Positions 49,620-62,900 of a DNA stretch of 64,000 nt are shown piece by piece. The stretch is from positions 18,422,001 to 18,486,000 of the forward strand of contig AP031358.1 in NCBI GenBank assembly GCA_037833965.1. Direction: 5' to 3'. Each line of letters starts with the position of its first letter. Position 1 is the first letter of the stretch. Made by a program: the position numbers and the translations under genes. Source of the stretch: Marchantia polymorpha subsp. ruderalis. Lineage: Eukaryota; Streptophyta; Marchantiopsida; Marchantiales; Marchantiaceae. The notes under the pieces are model-generated. The model ran no database searches and was not told the origin of the DNA. It was given only the letters and a program-made list of their open reading frames with translations.

Positions 49620-50190
49620 ATTTCATGTTTGAGGTGTAGAGGACTCGAGACTCTGGAAACTAGAACTGTGCATGAGCTCACATGCTTGACAGTTGAGCTA
49701 GAAGAAAAATCATATCAGCAATCGAGAACCTCGATTGTGCTTCTACTCTGTTCAAAGTTATTCGAGATTATGTTTAGTAAACTTCCAGATAGCTTACCAG
49801 TTTGTTCCGAACCTACAAGTATGTAAAGTTATAAAGACTCCTGTACCGATATTTAAAGAAAAGAGAAAGCACAAGAGGCATTGTCAACCAGGCCTACAGC
49901 GCATGTGCCACTGAGTTGTCAGAATCATCCACTTTCTTGCATAGATTAAAATAGAAGATGAACTTTGACATGTTTGTTGTCAGGTGATGACATGGAGTGT
50001 ATCATCACACTGATGCATTCAGTGTATCCTGTTGGTTGAAAGTCAAGATCTACTTGACTTTCTAACACCATTGTCCAATCGCAGAGTAGGGAGGAGCAGG
50101 CTTTTTGAGATAGAATATTGTCGCTCCCTTGATCCTCACACTTTTCAATGACGAGATCCGATTGAAGATGTGCATGCTCTTTCCCCACTT
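49620..50190. repeat. Diverged upstream fragment of a lost TORNADO1-like unit
   Basis: It is recognisably related to 30560-31115 and 51385-51945 (shared phrases such as ACTTGACAG, CTCGA, TCAAGATCTACT and GATTGAAGATG), but much more diverged than those two are from each other. It stops at TTTCCCCAC, where the full upstream block of gene b begins. Confidence 0.65.
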
Positions 50191-50499
50191 TTAGATATGA
50201 ATGTGATTTTAATCAAATAAATAATGTGAAATACAAATAACCTAACGTTATTTGTTTGACAATCAAATAAACCATCATCACCACTAACAATAATGACTTT
50301 GCTTGCAAAAGTTTCTTGAAAGATTGCTCTCAATGTTTAGAAACAACAAATAATTCAAACAAAAATATCAATTTCACTTTTAATGTTTGTATCATTTGAG
50401 TTCTAAAACATCATGATTTTTCTTTCGAAATGAATTTCGACTAAAATATTAATTACCATGTAGTTTACATCCAGAAATACTTTTTTACAAAAAAAATTA

Positions 50500-50504
<5 letters not shown>

Positions 50505-50535
<31 letters not shown>
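50505..50535. repeat. TA microsatellite
   Basis: An uninterrupted TA run of about 31 bases. The equivalent site near 29677 in the other block has only a short TATATA, so it expanded (or contracted) after duplication. Confidence 0.95.
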
Positions 50536-50538
<3 letters not shown>

Positions 50539-51731
50539 ATTGAGAACTAATTTATGATGTCCATATATATTATCCTAATCCAAATTTTCATTAATTACAC
50601 TAAATATAAGATAAAAATATGAATTAAAACATAGATATATTTCTTTTCAAGAATTGTTCATATTTTTCAATTTTTTTTTCAACATTTTAATCAATTATAG
50701 ATCAAAACAATTAAGCACAAAACGTTTAGTGAACAAAATGTATATGATGAAATTTAAGCTATCATATAAAATTTGAATATATATATGATATACTAATTGC
50801 AAGCATCTTTATTGATGTGTTTTTCAAAAAAAAAAACCTTCACACTATGCAACTTCAAATTTCTGAGTCAATAATTTGAATTTGAAAGATTAATTTGTCT
50901 TTTAAATGAAACTTTCTGCAATGCAATCAGAAATGTACTATTCGGATTTATACTGAAAAATGCTCTCATTCTCACTCACATCCCTAAATCCAAAATCTTC
51001 ATGTATAAAAAAAAGAAAAAAATATAAATTCTCTAATATTTATTTGAAAATTTATATTTTATTATTTTATTTAAATTAATAAAAAATTGTTTTCATTATA
51101 ATAATATAATTTAAATGCACGAAAATATTGAAATGTATGATTAACTATCTAAAAAAGCAATATTTGGCAACATATCATTCATTCACAAAATCAACATATT
51201 TAGCTTATTCATATTTGCATTGTTTTACAATTAGAAAATTGGATCCATTGCAGGAGGGATACGTTGAAATCGTGAAGGCCATGCTTAAAGTGACCAGGCT
51301 GTCATCTTAGCAGCACGAATTCATCATGCGATCTCTGTATTCACAGTCATTCATTTTGGCTTTGCAAACTCACCAAAAAAAAAGACCTCCAAACTTCTGC
51401 ATGCATTCACATACTTGACACAGCTGGGGTAGAAGAACAATCGTACCAGCAGTTGATAACCTCGAGTACTGGTATCCTCTGTACACAGTTCTTCGATACC
51501 ATAGTTAGTAAAATCCCAAAAAGCTTGTCAGTTTTTTCTGATACTAAAAGTTATTTACAATTATCTACACAACTGTTCTGGGTCAAAAGTAAGAAAAAAC
51601 TCAACATGCTTATTACAGCTGACTACTCATGTGCCACTCAGCTGTCAGAATAGGTCCACTTGCTCGAACTGATCGAACATGCCAGATAAATGGATTAATA
51701 AAGAAGAAAGTTGTAATGGAAGTTGTCAACG

Positions 51732-51739
51732 TGACGTCA
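51732..51739. promoter_or_regulatory. TGACGTCA palindrome upstream of gene b
   Basis: Same motif and relative place as 30909-30916 before gene a; a possible TGA/bZIP binding site. Confidence 0.35.
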
Positions 51740-52567
51740 TAGAGAATATTATCACACTGACGCATTCACCCACGTTTCCTCTCCGCTTGCACAACAAAGT
51801 CAAGATCTACTCTGACCTTCTAACACCATGTTCCAATCACAGAGTATGAAAGAACACGATTTTTGTGTTCCAATGTTGTCATTGCCTTGATCGCTCAGAA
51901 GATTCAATGAGAAGATCTGATTGAAGAGGATGCATACTTTTTCCCCATGCTAGCCATCGTAGTGTCTGTCTTCCCGTTGGTATTGATGCAGCTAGATTCG
52001 CAGTCTCCCAGTACAACTGTAGATTCAGTTTTTCCACAACCCAGAGTTCGTCACATCTGAGAAATCTATGACATTTTGCTTTCCCATCGCGCCATCTTTG
52101 CTGAGAACTTGATTTCAGGTACTTTTGCAGAGCTATAATCTTGTCCACTCACTTCGATCACTAGTGCACATCGAACCCTGATAGACGTGAAGTCTTTTTT
52201 GCCACACGGGTCTACGATTTAGCTTGGTACTAGAATCCTGGTCTTCTCTGTCAATTTTGATTCCCATTTCTTGTCCTCCTGCTTCCACTTTGTACAATCT
52301 CCCTGCATTCGTGGTGATTGCTCATGATCCGCGTATCGGCAGATCTCAGAGTGATATTTTTGTTGCTACTTGTGCGCAGTGCAAGAGAATTTATGCCCAG
52401 CAGGCTCACGCAGACGAATTGTGACACTACGAAGGGAAGATCAGTTTTCTTCGGGAGAGCCGGGCTTTCGGATTGAAGAGAGGGCCTCCTGTACGCGCTG
52501 AAGGAGAGAGCAGGAGAGAAAGGAAGGGGCAGGTGCGTCCATCGTCAGTCACGCTCCTGAACGGGAA

Positions 52568-55500
52568 ATGGACTCCGCACACGAGGAACCGGAGCTTCCC
52601 TCCGCCATCCAGGACCTTCTACAGCGACTGGAAGGACAACGCGAGCCTTTAACGGAGCTTCCCAATTTAAGCTGGCGCGCTCCGGAGTTCTTTCCGGAGC
52701 GTGCATCACTTTCGACAATGACAGGGTGGCGAAGCCAAGTGCGCCATCGAGTGCTGGAGGCAATCGGCAACTGCAACACCTTTGAGAGTCTGAACGTGGG
52801 AGACATTTGTGGGAGAGATATATCGAGGTTGACGGCAAGCGAGTGGGAGATCGTTTTCAGAGGTTTCTGGTCAAGCACCGTTCTAAATGGAATATACCTT
52901 TATGATTTGAAATGGAGTTCAGATGCGGAAGTGGAGACCTTGTGCTTAGAGCTGGGGAGAATTCTGAATTCCTCTAGCGTACCAACATTAGTGCTGAGTG
53001 ATTGCAGATTGAGTGCCAGATGTTGGTCGAATCTCGCCTCAGGACTGCGAGGACATTCCGATTCTAAACTCCAGTCTTTGATTGTATGGGACGCGTCGGA
53101 GGACGAGAGTGCGGTGAAGCATGTGGCTGAGATGATCAACAGTGCTCCTCTATTAGAAACGTTGGAATTAGAGGACTTTCGGGAGGACATGGAGGACGAG
53201 AACGTTGGAATCCTGTCCCAGGCGTTGATCCAGAGCTCGTCGTTGAAGGTATTGGTCCTGAGAGGCCAGGTGAAGTGGGGAGGGCCCTTGTTGCTGAAAG
53301 CATTGGCCGGAGACAATCGCAACCGATCCATTGAACGTCTTCGGCTATCGTCTATAAAGGGAGTAGGAGACAATCGCAACCGATCCATTGAACGTCTTCG
53401 GCTATCGTCTATAAAGGGAGTAGGAGACTGTTTAAGGGAAATTCTTATTTCCAACCGATCATTGAAGAAAGTGGAGTTGTCCGACTTGCAGATGAGTCCT
53501 GAGGAATGGCACCAGCTCGGCGAAGTCATACGTGACAATGCTATAGCGACAACTATACTTGTTTGGTTTCGATTGGGGAATGATGACTGGAAGTCAATAG
53601 AAGCTCTTGCTCGTTCTGCTAGCTCCGAAGTCAACGACCCCACACTGGAGCTTGTACTCCATCAGGGAGTGAAAGATGATCTGATGTTATCATTAAACCT
53701 ATTAGGGAGGGTGCTGCGCGGTGAAATCAAATCTTTAAAATCTCTGAGTGTGTTGAGGAAGGGTGGAAAAATCTTCACTTTCAGTATCCTCCCGATGAAT
53801 GGGAAAACTGGAGAAACCTCAGTCCAGAATAGACTAGAATTATCTGTTCGAAGCGAATATCTTTCAAAGGGAGTATGGGAGGAGCTGCTTCGGTGCATGC
53901 GAGGGAACCACCTCACTCACTTGGATTTGTGTCACTCCAGACTCGACCAGGAGGCGTTCAGGGACGTGATGGGAGTACTGCAAGTGAACTCGGCTCTCAT
54001 CAAGGACCCCACACTGGAGCTTGACCTCCAAGCACGGAGTGAAGATGAAGTGATGTTATCATTAAACCTGTTAGGGAGGGTGCTGCGCGGTGAAATCCAA
54101 TCTCTAAAATCTTTGAGTGTGTTGAGGCATGGTGGAAAAATCTTCACTTTCAGTATCCTCCCGATGAATGGGAAAACTGGAGAAACCTCAGTCAAGAAGA
54201 GATTGGAATTATCTGTTCGAAGTGAAGATCTTTCGAAGGGAGTATGGGAGGAGCTGCTTCGGTGCATGCGAGGGAACCACCTCACTCACTTGGATTTGTC
54301 TGACTCCGAACTCGACGAGGAGGCGTTCAGGGACGTGATGGGGGTCCTGCAGGTGAACTTGGCTCTCCAGGAAATCGACGTCTCACGAACATCGTGGGCA
54401 ACGGACGGAAAGGCGGCGCTGATTCAAGACGCCCTGCAGCAGAACAAGGAGCGGGCCATCTACATGTCCGTGTTCCGAGAAGCCAACTTAACATTCGGAG
54501 ATGCAAACGCTGGCCGACTCTTCTTATGCGGCTCTCCTCGAGCAGGTAAGATGAACTGTAAATTCTCAGTTTTTTCCTGAATGTAGGCCAACTAGCAATC
54601 TATGGTTTAACTTTTCTAAAACTAAGATTGGCACTACAAATGTTATTTTGATCTATATATAATGATGCGTTTATACAAATAGTAACAGAAAGAAAAAAAA
54701 AATCAAATCTGTAAATCACTAATTATGTAACTTCAATCATTTTGGTGATTTATAATTTTTTCAGTCGAATTTATTTTCACATATTAAAATAATATCATGT
54801 CATATTGTATCTCAAGAATATTAATTCAAAGCATTTGTGAAGATATCATTAATAACAAATTCTGTATTTTGTGATTTGACGTCCAGGAAAAACTCAATTG
54901 CGTAAAACTTTGATGAGGATAAATCATAGCTGGCTACACGGAAGCAATATGTTCAGTAGATGGGAGGTATTGTGGAGGACCAAAGGGATTGAAGTGGAGT
55001 TTTTGCCAAAAAATGACGAAATGCAAATCTCAGTTTGGGATCTTGCAGGACAATGGATTTTTCGTACCCTTCAAACTGTACTTTTCCCTCAAACCAGCAA
55101 TTTCTGTGTTTTTCTTTTTGTGTATAGCCCCTTCTGTGAGGAAAAATCTTCAAAGAAACCAGACGCTTGTTTTGAAACTGAGTTGGAGGATTGGTTGAGT
55201 TTCTTCACATCTAGCATTAGGGTCACTGGACGTGACCTTCCCCAAGTTTTTGTTGTCATTTCACACAAGGACAAAGCCATATATAGCTCTGTGAGTTGGG
55301 CTCAGTCAATAGTTGAAAAACTCACCCAAAGATTCGCAAATTATGTGGATCTCCGCCCTATTCAAGAGTGTTTTCATGTGGATGCTAGGAAGAAGAAGCA
55401 AGTTAGCTCTCTTAACAGACACATTTTTGAGAATTTCCACAAGTTGTTGAGTGAGAAATCCCCACAGGTTCCCAAATTGTGTTTACAACTCACCTCTCTC

Positions 55501-57804
55501 TTGGTTACAAACACCAAGAAGAACAAAAGTTTTCCTTTGTGGTCATCCAAAAAGTTTTATGATTTTTGTGTTTCCGATTTGAAAAAATTTATTCCATCTT
55601 CTTCTGCTCACTCTGTTGAACATTCAAGGATAATGCAATCTATCATATCCTATTTGAATGATGTTGGATCCATCATTTACATCCCCAACCTTGATTACAT
55701 TATTGTCGATCCCAACTGGCTCACTAATACCTTCTTGGGTGAGCTAATAGCTCTGGGTCAAAAATTTCAAGCTCAAGAGCCAGAGTCTTGTTATAGAATG
55801 AGCTCATACGCAAGCAAGGACGGATTTGTGAGTGAGAGTGTCTTTGTTCGGTTGATAGAAAAGTTTCTGGGAAATCAATCACATGGACAGAGAGGTGTGA
55901 ATAGAGAGGAGCTTGAAAACATACTTGTCAATTTAGATTTGTGTTTCAAGCTCAAAGATACTTCTCAGTATTTCATTCCTTCCTTCATCCCGGAGCATGC
56001 AAGCAAGGAAGAACAGAAGCATGAAGAAGGGGCACATGTGGACTCAATGTTTTGGGATAATATGAGTGAGACTTCACAGTTTGTCGGCATTCGGATTCAG
56101 TGCCAAGATGAAATAACAATGTCCCTGACTGCTGCTTTTTTTCCACGCTTCCAGGTGAGGTTCAATCATGAATTCATAAACTCAGTGAAAACATTGTATG
56201 TGCCCAGTTCTAATTGTAATTAGCGTATGATGAAGCAAATGTTTTCTTTTCATCAATTGTGACAAATTATTTGAATGTCTCACTAGAGATTTACCAAATT
56301 TCTATGATTGTAGATGTTCATGAGACGCAAGTTGATATCCGAGGAGATGGGTGGTTTTGAGGAGAATGTTATCTGCTCTCGACATTATTTGCGACTTTTC
56401 CTTGACGGGCATCAAATATATATCGAGCACATTCAGAGTGAAAAGTCCCACAAATACATAGATGTTCTGATGTTATGCTCCAGTCAGAAGTCAAAGGAGG
56501 CAGCTATTACATATGTGAGGAAGCATATCGTCCAAGAGTTGATATCATTTTGCGCATCATCAAAAGGCTGTCCAGGGGTGGCGTTAGTGCTCGGTGTGAT
56601 CCAGACTTTTTGCGTGGAGAGGCTGATTCCGAGTCGTCTTAGAAAAGTCATTCTGATCGAGACCCTGAAATCGGACTTCATTCGTAGCATCAATGGCAAA
56701 CTTGAGGAAATGCCGTTGGAAAAGTCGTACTTGATGGAGAAGGAAGAGTTGTTTCACTATGAGCACTGTTGGCCTCCGATTGGGAAAGACACCGGCCGAA
56801 TATCTGAACTAGCAAGGGATTTGTTGTGGGAGAGCGATGTGGAAGCAGTTGTGAATGAGATTCACCAGAATCGAATTCAACAATTGGAGTCATTGGAAGA
56901 AGGTATAATTAGCGTGGATAATGGTTTGGCTCAATGTTATCCTGAAGCTGAAAAGATGGTTAGCGGCTCCGATGCCCCCCAAATGAAAGACCTCAAAACA
57001 CTCTCATCCAGGTTCTTGAGTAGATCCAGCACAAGTGTGGAGAATCGTTCGACTCGACTAATTTTGTTTGGGATTGAGCAACTAAAAGGAGAGGTTCAGG
57101 GTTTGCATAGAAAGGTTGATGATTTGCATGATGCTATGCAAAGAGTGGACAGGAAAATGGAACACATACTCTCTGTGCACCAAGAACTGCAGTCAAAGTT
57201 GAGTGTCTTCATGTCTAAGGTGGACAGGAGCATTGGCTATTCGCAAGTGTTTCAGCAGGGGAAAACGCCCAAACGACCTTACGTTACGGATGATGTGGGA
57301 CATTTCCATAGGTTGAGTGCAGGTCTGCATGTCGGGAAAATTGTTCGACTTCACTTGATGTGTGAGTCGATGACTGGGTTTCACACTGTCAAAGATCAAG
57401 AAGGGTTGAAGTTACGATTGGATTTGGAGAAGTGGGAGTGGATTCGGAGAACTATTGAAATTTCATACAAAGTCATATATTATGGCGCAAAGGCTGCACT
57501 GACTAAGTTCTGCGGGTTGGGCGAAGCGATTCCGGCCTGGGCAGATTTGGAATCGGATATTGTTAAACTGGATGATATTAGCAGTGAAGATCGCAGGGCA
57601 GTTCTAACAGGTGGGGATAGCAAGGAGCTGCAAGAAGCATGGTTGAGGATTCAGCAAATTCTTGCGCCTGAGCTTGAAAATTGCTATTCCAAAATCTTCA
57701 AGTTGTATCAGGTGAAGTACGTGAGTTTAAAAAAAGGTGGGCATGCATGGGTGTGCGAGGAGTGCATGAATAAAGGCCTGCGTTGTGGAATTTTGACATG
57801 TTAG
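52568..57804 (+). CDS. TRN1-like: TORNADO1-like LRR-Roc-COR (ROCO family) protein, copy b, with expanded LRRs
   Basis: Exons 52568-54545, 54887-56154 and 56314-57804 use the same three splice positions and phases as copy a and join to 1578 residues. The start ATG (MDSAHEEPEL) follows a non-conserved leader. The extra length is mostly in the LRR region: a 57-bp tandem duplication (19 residues, RNRSIERLRLSS twice) and a 369-bp one (123 residues). The Roc P-loop GSPRAGKT (655-662), DLAGQ (711-715) and SHKDK are kept, as are the COR motif IVDPNWLTNTFLGEL, the coiled coil and the C-terminal HAWVCEECMNKG. LRR beta-strand residues differ strongly from copy a, whereas the framework, introns and GTPase core are close. 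All frames are open, so both copies appear functional. As in copy a, COR is followed by the TRN1-specific C-terminal region and there is no kinase domain, unlike LRRK proteins. Confidence 0.92.
53309..53422 (+). repeat. In-frame 57-bp tandem duplication in gene b LRRs
   Basis: The 57-base unit starting GGAGACAATCGCAACCGATC at 53309 is repeated exactly from 53366. Copy a has one unit. Confidence 0.95.
53636..54365 (+). repeat. In-frame 369-bp tandem duplication in gene b LRRs
   Basis: A unit beginning GACCCCACACTGGAGCTTG at 53636 recurs at 54005, 369 bases (123 codons) later. Within it, LNLLGRVLRGEI, FTFSILPMNGKTGETS and LLRCMRGNHLTHLDL are the same in both copies, while beta-strand residues differ. 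Copy a has one unit. Confidence 0.95.
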
Positions 57805-59100
57805 GATTTAGAAGAGGTTAGAATGCCACTATGCAATTGACAAGCATATGTTTAGACCCATATGCAATATACAACTCTGCAAATTGTTCCTTGCAGTTTT
57901 CACAAGAAGAAATCTTCTATAATCTTTGTCATCATGTCAATCGCACAGTTATTGTTTTTGAAGAAGATCAGTGTTCCGCTTAACTATCAAGATGAGTTTT
58001 TGAGGGTAGAGCGATCATTTTGTCTTGTTCCAAGTCTCATGTGATGAAAACCCTCCCCTTGACATGTGAGGGTGGTCACGTTGAACTTCCACACAAACTC
58101 CTGACTGATTCTCTTGTCCCACGATGAAGGTCCAACAAATGTATGATGGACCGAAACTGAAAATTAAGATGTGTTATCATTTTCAAGTAGTGTCCGTGTT
58201 TAAACCAGAGAGCAATAGAGTCTAAAGAGAATGCTTTTCCTAGAATTCATGCACAATATCCGATCTGTGAAGCTCAATAATTCGTAGCTCATGTGAATCT
58301 ACTCCTGGCGCTTTTTTGTATGACCGGAAGATTTAACAAGATTCCTTAGGTGGCCTGAATCCAGTTCGAATGCATCTTGTGAAAAGAATTTGTGCTCAAA
58401 TCTCTCTCCTATGATGTTGAAGCTCGCGTGTGCTAATCCAGAATTGCCCACCATTTGTAAAGTTGTTGATGAGAGTTTTTTGCTCCGTATTCATCGCGCT
58501 ACAATCTGATAACATGCTTGTGCTGGCCGTGATCTCAGCACATTTTAAATCGCTAGCACTGTGAGAACTGTCACATGTACAAATATGGTAGTTTGGTAAC
58601 ACAAAATCTCTTGCTATTGGACTGCGCACGGACGTTCAGTTACAGAGACTCTTCACTATAGAACACAAATATAGTTAACGCAGATGTAAGTAGATTTCGA
58701 GATCAGAGACAAGAACTATTATGGTAATTGGTCATTGCGATGAACGGAAAAGTGTATCACTAATCTATTCAATACCATAGGAAATTATACATCTCTGAAT
58801 AGGCCAGAAATCTGTCTTCCAATTACTCCACATCAACCTTAATCAAGTTAGGTGGAGGGAGCAATTCCCACAGCTTCACTGCGGTGTAAAATAATTGTGT
58901 CTCAAATGTCTGTATGCTCTGATGTCATGCAGTGTTAAAGATGTGCAGGCATGGACTTTTCGAACCTGGCCTTTGAAACACGCGCTGGGCATTGCAGAGG
59001 CAGTCTCTTGAAAATACAAGTCGGGCCGCGCAGACCTCTTGGGTCAAAGGTTCGGTCTGTGATTTGAGAGCAGCTGCTGCATATTTAGATTGTTTGTGAG
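57805..59100. repeat. Downstream block of TORNADO1-like gene b
   Basis: 57805-58670 is colinear with 36567-37440, and 58470-59100 with 46380-47050. It contains the 3' region of gene b; no other gene is visible. Confidence 0.75.
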
Positions 59101-59913
59101 AAAGAAGATCAAGAAATAAGACTCTGAATCTCTTCTTAGACACGTGACTGCATCTAGCTACCCTTGTAGCGCTTCATCTGTTGTTTAAAATTTACTCTAA
59201 TTTGGGTTGATGAAAGAATTTTATAAAATAATCAAAACAATATGTCTGCTTTCTTTTCTTTTCATATGTTTTCAGGAGTTACAGTGATTTAGAAAGTGTC
59301 GAATTTTATGAGGAAGGAAGCTAATTCAGATGGGATTGATCTCAAGTTGCAGTGCGCTTCACTTCTTACATGTTCTTACGCTCTCTCACATCACACATTT
59401 TGGGACATTGCCACATAGTCTTGCAAGCCTATGACTTTGTGAAGTTTGTGATGGATGATATCATAAAACCTTCGGGATCCCCGTGTCTGGCAAATTGTCT
59501 GGAAAATGAGGTTCATGGACAAGTCGAGATTGTGGCTATCATCATCAAGTTCCGGTTTCAAACTGGTGGCGCACCGCCAACTATTTTTGCATATCAGTCA
59601 CTGTGAATACTAGTGCATGAAGTAAAAACGAGTCAGCAGTCCAAGCGTTGTCCTGGTTAGTACACTTCCCACAAACATTTGGCAAGTCCAGCATCTTCAC
59701 GTTTTTTTGAGTAACCTTGTTGTGAGACAGATTAGTAAATAAAACACATTCATGACAGCGATTAGATTAGATTTACTAATTATATGTTGTGTTATATGCT
59801 TAAAAGAAAGACGTCATCTAGTCCGGTCATTCTAGACCCAGTACTGTTGTGTACTTGGTTTGTAATCTACGAGCCAATACAGATGCTGTGATTATATGTG
59901 GCGCTTTTTTCAG
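59101..59913. other. Spacer before the right repeat copy, no gene seen
   Basis: Mixed-composition sequence with one 84-residue plus frame (59352-59606) that has no recognisable domain. It ends with TTTTTTCAG directly before the right copy of the long repeat. Confidence 0.5.
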
Positions 59914-62900
59914 TAACTAAATCGAGTTTCTATTCTACAACATGGTTCAAGTGTTTTTGGTTTGGCCCCTCTGCGACTGATGACAAGCGATTAGTAATCA
60001 CGTTTACAAGTTTTGTTACCTTCCAGCCGCCATGAGCGAACCCCATTACAATTCTTCTTTACACTACGCCCCGAAGAGAAACTCACATGTTGTCTCAACT
60101 ATATGAATTGGTTCATAAGACTCAAGACCATGCTGTGAGACAAGGGCATCCACGAAAGAATAGTTCTGGCTCCAGCTCCCCTTAGACGATATTGTCATTC
60201 GCCGCCGTCACATCAAAACAATAGCTATGGTTTGGGCTAGTGTCTTTCTTGACTAGCTTTCTTTTATTACTGAGTTTGAGGATAATCCATAAGAATTGTG
60301 AGGTTATTTGCTAGCCCTTTACGACTTTTTATGTTAACTGAAAAGCTAGCCACATTTAATTTACGTGAAAGCTCAAGTAATTTAGCAGTGTAAGATACTA
60401 CCAAACAGTGCCCTTGTTTAGTAGTATCTTCATCCTACACAGACACTAAAGACTCAGCTCGCCGTTATTAATCACCACCCTTCAAAATTTGATTTCATGC
60501 ACTATAAGCTTAAAAGTCTACCTCTCACGTCATGAACCTTCCTCTCTAAACTTAAGCAGAGATCTCTCTGAAAATCATCCCCCAAAGGTCAACGTCTTGT
60601 GATTTTCACTCCTCAATTTTGCTTTGTATATGATAGATCCAACCTTGGTAAGGCTTTCTTATATAATCAACGCAATTCACAGATCAAGTTGTTCTGCATT
60701 CTTCCAAAATCACAAGTCAATTTGAAGTCACTTTGACACTTCTATGCATTCTTTAACTGTTTGAAGTACCCAGGAAACCACCCGACTCACTCACATACCC
60801 TACCTTTGTGGCTCTTATAAAGGATCTTCCTCTGAGCAATCCAACGGTTCTTGAAATCAGTGATACGACATCTTGGCGTTGTCTAATCAAACATAAGACT
60901 GCTCATCATGTGATCTCCAATCCTTTTGTGACTGGTTTTTCCAACTTGCAGTGGACAAAGATCTTCACTGCGAAGCATGTTGACTCGCAAAACAACACCG
61001 AGCAAAGAAATTCAAACAAGCTTCAAAGAAACCTTGGCCACTGGAGGTGATTCACAATGACCTATGTGGACCACTTAAAGCCGGCACTAAGTTCAAGTAT
61101 TTGTTGACTTTTGTGTGGCACACTAAACAAGATTAAACATTTAAGAAATCTTGCTTTTCAGACAAGAGGGGGGCAAATACCAATCTATTATGTTCAGGAG
61201 ATACTGTGTTTGAAAGCGAATGGCTTATGAAAATATGAAAATATGATAAACCTTATTAACTCAACATATTGCATATCTTGTCCAGCACTGTTGCATTGAT
61301 AAAGAAAATATATCATCAATTACCTATGACAAAGCTCTGAGCACCCTCATATATTTGATAATTTTGCACAAGACTTGATAATTCTCTAGCTATGTGTAAA
61401 GTGAACATGTACATATTAAATCTAAGAAAATGCATTGAAAAATATGAAAATGTATTTTAATTTACTTGAAAATTACTAAGGATTATAGTATATTATTGGA
61501 TGGATTAAAAAAACAATGTCAAATTACGTTTAGGTTATGTTTATGTTGACTATGGATCAATCTAGACAAGAATGAATCTTAACATGAATGTTTACATTTG
61601 ACAGTGAACGCATTAGTTGAAAATCTATTTTGCAGAAATTCATGGTTTGGTCCTCAATGGAAACTAAGTATATAGCGGCAACAGAGTCAAAAAGAATAAT
61701 TTGTATGGTAAAATAGGTCTATCACAAAGATGAAATTAGATTAGAGAATTAAATTAGATTAATTTGAAGATCAGATGCTTTATTATGGCCTATGAAGAGC
61801 TACTACGGAGAAGTCATTTTACAAAAATTAAGACAAATTTTTATAACAAATCAAAGAAGATTCTTAAACTTGATGAGAATTATTGCATAACATATTGAAA
61901 CATAAGCATATATTGACAAGATGCAACAACAAAAATTTTATGAAAGAGAAGAAAATGAAGTTAAAGTAGAATTCAGATGAGGAACTTTCATTGAGCAAGC
62001 TCACTCAAAAAAGACTTAGATTCGATTTTACTCCTCTATCTAATAAAATACTAGCTTTATCTTTAAATTTCGAAGAAAAGAATTGAAAAAATTGGAAAAT
62101 GGACAAAGTCAACAAGATGTCAATAAAAGGTGAGTCTGTGACAAAATTGAAAATTATCATTGAAGAGAATCTATCAAGTTTTTATGTGGAATTCATCACA
62201 AAATATATACTTGTTATTGCTTGGAAGAAGTTTCATAATTTTCATCAATAAAAATAACATTTGTTTATTGAAACACTCTACTACAAGATTTATATATATA
62301 ACAATGTTCATGTAATAAAAAATTCATCATGTTAGCTTTGATCATGGGAAAAAACGGTGAAGATAATTGCTTATTACATTTAATCACAGTTAAAAATATA
62401 AATTAAAAGAATTGTTGTCAAACTATGAAAGTTCAATTTCTTTTATATGACATTGAAAGATCATGAATCCAAAATTAATATAATAAAATCAATAGATATT
62501 ACCAAGGATACTGCATCCATCAAATATGAATAGAAAAAGTAAACAAAAAAAATGTAAACAACATGTTCAGAGCTTGTTTCAATAGGTTGATGATAATTAA
62601 AGATTCTGATAAAAAATGACTGAATTGTTTCAGCAGCAAACAACATCAGGTAAGAGAATGTTGAAACTTCAATAGGTTGATGACAAGAGTTAGAAATTTT
62701 AACTATAAACTGGTATTTCAAAGTTTTATATTATATACTTTTATTTTTTAATTATCAATTAAATTTATAATAATATGTAATTAAATAATAAATTTAAGTT
62801 AAATGTTATTATTATTCTATGTCAACAAGGATGATATTAAAAAAAATCAAATACTATTTATTCATGTATGAATGTAAAGCTATAAAGCTTTAAAATAAAG

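Larger units (their letters stand above)
50190..52567. repeat. Upstream block of TORNADO1-like gene b (copy of 29345-31762)
   Basis: Colinear with the block upstream of gene a, with small indels, including a shorter stretch near 52050-52420 that destroys the plus-strand frame seen at 31111-31605. The promoter and 5' leader of gene b should lie here. Confidence 0.85.
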
